Source: Chitinophagaceae bacterium (GTDB taxonomy: Bacteria > Bacteroidota > Bacteroidia > Chitinophagales > Chitinophagaceae). Taken from it: a DNA stretch of 43,699 bases. Positions within the stretch are counted from its first letter, which is position 1, and every line of letters starts with the position of its first letter. Both the position numbers and the translations under genes were made by a program. Below are positions 41,363 to 43,699 of this stretch, piece after piece. The stretch lies in NCBI GenBank assembly GCA_947372235.1, contig CANBSW010000015.1:1-43699 (forward strand), in the 5' to 3' direction. The notes under the pieces are model-generated. The model was not told where the DNA came from and did no database searches. It saw only the letters and a list, made by a program, of their open reading frames with translations.

Positions 41363-42634
41363 TTAAATTGGTTTATTTAAAGATACTTGACCTTTATGTA
41401 TTATTCCGAAAACTTTTCCTGTCAATTCTGTATCCAGAAATGGAGTATTGGCCGATTTTGTTTGTAAATCCGATCTGCTGATACATGTATTACCCGTTCT
41501 GGAAAAAAGTGTGATCTCTGCTTTCTCACCTTCTTTCAGATGAGTCGCAGATAGTTGAAAAATGTTACGGGTATTGGACGAAAATAACTGAACCAGTTTC
41601 TCTGTTGGTAATTGCGGCAGTAAATGATTGATGACTGCATAGCTGGTTTCCAAGCCTGTCATCCCGTTTTTGGCGTATTCAAATTCGCAAACCTTATTAT
41701 CCCAATCCTGTGGAATGTGGTGTGATGCAATACAATCTACCAAACCATTCAAAACACCTTCGCGTAAAGCCATCATATCTGCTCTGCTGCGTAATGGTGG
41801 ATTTACTTTTAAATTGGTATCATAGCTCTGCATATCCTCCTCGCAGAAAAACAAATGGTAGGGTGTAACACTGCAACTGATATTCAGGCCTTCTTTTCTG
41901 GCTACATCAATTAATTGTAAACTGTTAGCTGTTGAAACCGCTGTTATATGTAAACGTGATTGAGTATATCGCAGCAGGTCAATATCCCTTTTAATGATCA
42001 CTTCTTCAGCCAAAGCAGGTATTCCGGGTAAACCAAGTCTTGTGGAGATAACACCTTCATTGATAAGGCCACTGGCGCCAATGCTTTTATCTAATGGTAA
42101 TTGTATCAGAACACCTTCGAATGCTTTTACATATTGCAAAGCTTTTACAAATAAACCGGGCGATTGAACAGGATTTAGTCCATCCGTAAAAGCTACGGCT
42201 CCGCTGTTCTTCATATCATACATCTCTGCAAGATCCTTCCCTTCAATACCTTTTGTTATGGCACCGAGTGGATGAATGCTTACAGGCAATGTTCTGGAAC
42301 GCTGACTGATATACTCAACCTGTGTTTTATTGTCAACAACCGGTTTTGTATTTGGCAGCACAAATACCTGTGTAAAACCACCGGCAGCAGCAGCATTGGC
42401 ACCTGATTCGAGGGTTTCCTTGTATTCAAAACCGGGATCGCAAAAATGGGAAAAAATATCAACCCATCCCGGGGATACCGTTAGTCCTTCAGCTTCAATA
42501 ATCGTATCAGCTGTTTCTTCAATATTTGGGGCAATTCTGGTGATCAGTTCTCCATCGATCAATATATCCTTTACCTGACCATTAAAAGGGGAGTTGGGAT
42601 CGGCTATAACCGCCTGCTTTACAAGTATCTTCAT
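41363..42634 (-). CDS. Dihydroorotase homologue lacking metal ligands (probably non-catalytic)
   Basis: 423 residues from the ATG at 42634 (MKILVKQAV); an upstream in-frame start would add 8 residues. The overall sequence is class I dihydroorotase: NTKPVVDNKTQVEYISQR, then VNPPLRSRADMMALREGVL. The metal and catalytic positions are changed: D-x-H-x-H is Asp59-Ile-Phe61-Ser-His63, the CHVS His is Ala232, the TPHH metal His is Tyr259, and the DHAPH Asp is His305. Hydrolysis of dihydroorotate is therefore unlikely. Relatives with such losses (PyrX type) support aspartate transcarbamoylase assembly. It leads the DUF4199-GT2 transcript. Confidence 0.9.
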   Translation of the reverse strand: MKILVKQAVIADPNSPFNGQVKDILIDGELITRIAPNIEETADTIIEAEGLTVSPGWVDIFSHFCDPGFEYKETLESGANAAAAGGFTQVFVLPNTKPVVDNKTQVEYISQRSRTLPVSIHPLGAITKGIEGKDLAEMYDMKNSGAVAFTDGLNPVQSPGLFVKALQYVKAFEGVLIQLPLDKSIGASGLINEGVISTRLGLPGIPALAEEVIIKRDIDLLRYTQSRLHITAVSTANSLQLIDVARKEGLNISCSVTPYHLFFCEEDMQSYDTNLKVNPPLRSRADMMALREGVLNGLVDCIASHHIPQDWDNKVCEFEYAKNGMTGLETSYAVINHLLPQLPTEKLVQLFSSNTRNIFQLSATHLKEGEKAEITLFSRTGNTCISRSDLQTKSANTPFLDTELTGKVFGIIHKGQVSLNKPI

Positions 42635-42783
42635 GTAGCGGTGTAAAATTTTCTGCAATATAACCTGAAATTTTCTTTTCCTCCTATATTTGCAGCCCGA
42701 TTATGAAAGCAGATGATAGATGAAGGATGACAGTTGTCAGATTTCAATTTTCAGTTTGCTTTTTAAGAGTTGTCGGATATTTT

Positions 42784-42857
42784 CGGGACGTAGCGCAGCC
42801 CGGTAGCGCACACGTCTGGGGGGCGTGGGGTCGCAAGTTCAAATCTTGTCGTCCCGA
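42784..42857 (+). tRNA. tRNA-Pro (anticodon GGG)
   Basis: A full cloverleaf can be drawn: acceptor stem CGGGACG with CGTCCCG, D stem GCGC/GCGC, anticodon stem CACGT/GCGTG with loop CTGGGGG (anticodon GGG at 42818-42820), a 5-base variable loop, T stem GCAAG/CTTGT with loop TTCAAAT, and discriminator A. CCA is not encoded. It reads CCC and CCU proline codons. It stands alone, followed by a terminator. Confidence 0.96.
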
Positions 42858-42900
42858 CAAATTGTTTTCTAAGATAATAATGCTCTTAGAAAATAACAGT

Positions 42901-42932
42901 AAGAGCTGACCTTTTGGTCGGCTCTTTTTTTT
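42901..42932 (+). terminator. Rho-independent terminator after tRNA-Pro
   Basis: AAGAGCTGACC (42901-42911) pairs with GGTCGGCTCTT (42916-42926) around a TTTT loop, with one G-U pair, and runs into a T-tract to about 42932. It lies 43 bases after the tRNA on the same strand. Confidence 0.85.
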
Positions 42933-43099
42933 GTTTTAATCTATTGCGGCAATTAAGACTTTCTGATCAGGTTAAGGTGTATAATTGATATTTCAGTATT
43001 GATAAATAAGGAACAATATTTTGGAATGTGGTATTAGTAAATGCTTTTTGCTTTAGGGCATTGAGTTAAATAAATGTTCTAAAGGGATCAAAAAAAGTA

Positions 43100-43107
43100 T
43101 ATATTTG
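43100..43107 (+). promoter_or_regulatory. -7 promoter element of the Fic gene
   Basis: TATATTTG matches TAnnTTTG and lies 26 bases before the ATG, giving room for a leader of about 20 bases. The preceding 42933-43099 shows no other feature I can support. Confidence 0.5.
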
Positions 43108-43133
43108 AGCCGAATAGACAAATTAATTGGCTC

Positions 43134-43699
43134 ATGTTCTATAATTGGCAACAAGAAGATTGGGGGCATTTTCGTTATAACGGGAATGTATTAGAGGATA
43201 TGCTTTTTGCTATTGCAGGAGAAACGGGTCATGTTACTGGTCTTTTAATGGGTCTTACTGAACAAATTAAAATAGAAACCATCATCAATATTATGGTTTC
43301 GGAAGCTATTAAAACTTCTGCTATTGAAGGCGAGTATCTTAGTCGCCAGGATGTAATGTCTTCCATAAAAAATAATCTGGGACTTAATCACCATAAAGAA
43401 ATCATAAAAGATAAAAAATCGGGTGGCGCAGGAGAATTAATGGTTGCTGTTCGTGCAGGTTTTTCAGCCCCCCTTTCAGAAGAAATGTTGTTCTCCTGGC
43501 ATCGTATGTTAATTGGAAATTCATATAAAATACAGTCAGGGATATGGCGCAAACATAAAGCACCTATGCAGGTAGTTTCAGGCACCGTTGGCAAAGAGAA
43601 AGTTCATTTTGAAGCAGTACCCTCGAAACAGGTGCCGGCGGAAATGGATCGTTTTATCAACTGGTTTAATAGTACAGCGCCAGGTGGCATCCATGAAAT
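43134..43699 (+). CDS. Fic family protein, 5' part only
   Basis: 188 complete codons to the window edge with no stop. The start YNWQQEDWGHFRYNGNVLED and the following helices match the DUF4172-type N-terminus of Fic proteins. Thr61-Ser-Ala-Ile-Glu65-Gly66 fits the inhibitory motif (S/T)xxxE(G/N) of class II Fic proteins, where the Glu blocks productive ATP binding. Further on, SGIWRKHKAPMQVVSGTVG and KVHFEAVPSKQVPAEMDRFI are the usual region before the Fic core. The catalytic HPFxxGNGR motif would lie beyond the edge. The family transfers AMP to Ser, Thr or Tyr of target proteins; the target is unknown. Confidence 0.9.
   Translation, partial: MFYNWQQEDWGHFRYNGNVLEDMLFAIAGETGHVTGLLMGLTEQIKIETIINIMVSEAIKTSAIEGEYLSRQDVMSSIKNNLGLNHHKEIIKDKKSGGAGELMVAVRAGFSAPLSEEMLFSWHRMLIGNSYKIQSGIWRKHKAPMQVVSGTVGKEKVHFEAVPSKQVPAEMDRFINWFNSTAPGGIHE

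Noticed and set aside
42685..42692. TATATTTG as promoter of tRNA-Pro
   Set aside because: It matches the -7 consensus but lies about 90 bases upstream of the tRNA and precedes no supported reading frame, so its target is unclear.

Overview
The window looks like chromosomal DNA of a Bacteroidota species, most likely family Chitinophagaceae. The evidence is an STN-type TonB-dependent receptor followed by a DUF4249 lipoprotein, the Bacteroidota-type GlmU-like protein, DUF4199 and DUF4349 proteins, low GC with AT-rich spacers, very few Shine-Dalgarno sequences, and TAnnTTTG promoter elements. The organism call is inference from gene content; no rRNA is present.

Layout. 112-1049 (-) holds an ECF sigma factor and a small membrane protein. 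1106-1873 (+) is an NlpC/P60 peptidase. 1930-3953 (-) is an apparent operon: lipoprotein, fluoride channel crcB, pyrophosphatase ppa, a half-size TauE/SafE permease and a 50-residue membrane protein. 4102-11173 (+) is a tight four-gene envelope operon: exported protein, STN/TonB receptor, DUF4249 lipoprotein, and a macroglobulin-like protein that carries a plug-like segment but no barrel. 11184-13344 holds two half-size DMT/SMR transporters, an AHSA1 protein and a START-like protein. 13364-24198 is a long minus-strand run: M16 peptidase, tryptophan 2,3-dioxygenase, an EreA/ChaN-like protein, a zinc-less sirtuin, DUF4349, EVE, LutA-like, ribH, a TPR protein and pdhA. 24470-29030 holds a thioredoxin-like protein, a CoA-transferase/hydrolase and pruA. 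29204-34577 holds the GlmU-like protein, tpiA, an ABM protein, a Kir-type channel (-) and lepA. 34663-42634 (-) holds an exported protein, a complete set for GDP-D-glycero-alpha-D-manno-heptose (gmhB, hddC, gmhA, hddA), two glycosyltransferases, DUF4199 and a dihydroorotase homologue that has lost its metal ligands. The right end has tRNA-Pro(GGG), a terminator, and the start of a Fic protein cut by the window edge.

How the genes work together. Central metabolism is represented by pdhA, tpiA, pruA, ppa and ribH. Envelope work dominates the rest: surface uptake, heptose glycan precursors, glycosyl transfer, and several exported or lipid-anchored proteins.

The most unusual structural signal is in the spacers. 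Many hold inverted repeats built from a short word repeated two to four times in one arm and its complement in the other, with a different word in almost every spacer. Some sit flush against or include stop codons. One family (GAACAGATGAATGATGAA) occurs three times around the thioredoxin-like and CoA-hydrolase genes, and two of those copies contain a second repeat. No CRISPR array, prophage, transposase or riboswitch was recognised. No spacer longer than 300 bases lacks a feature; the largest gap, 42635-43133, holds the tRNA and its terminator and otherwise nothing recognisable.
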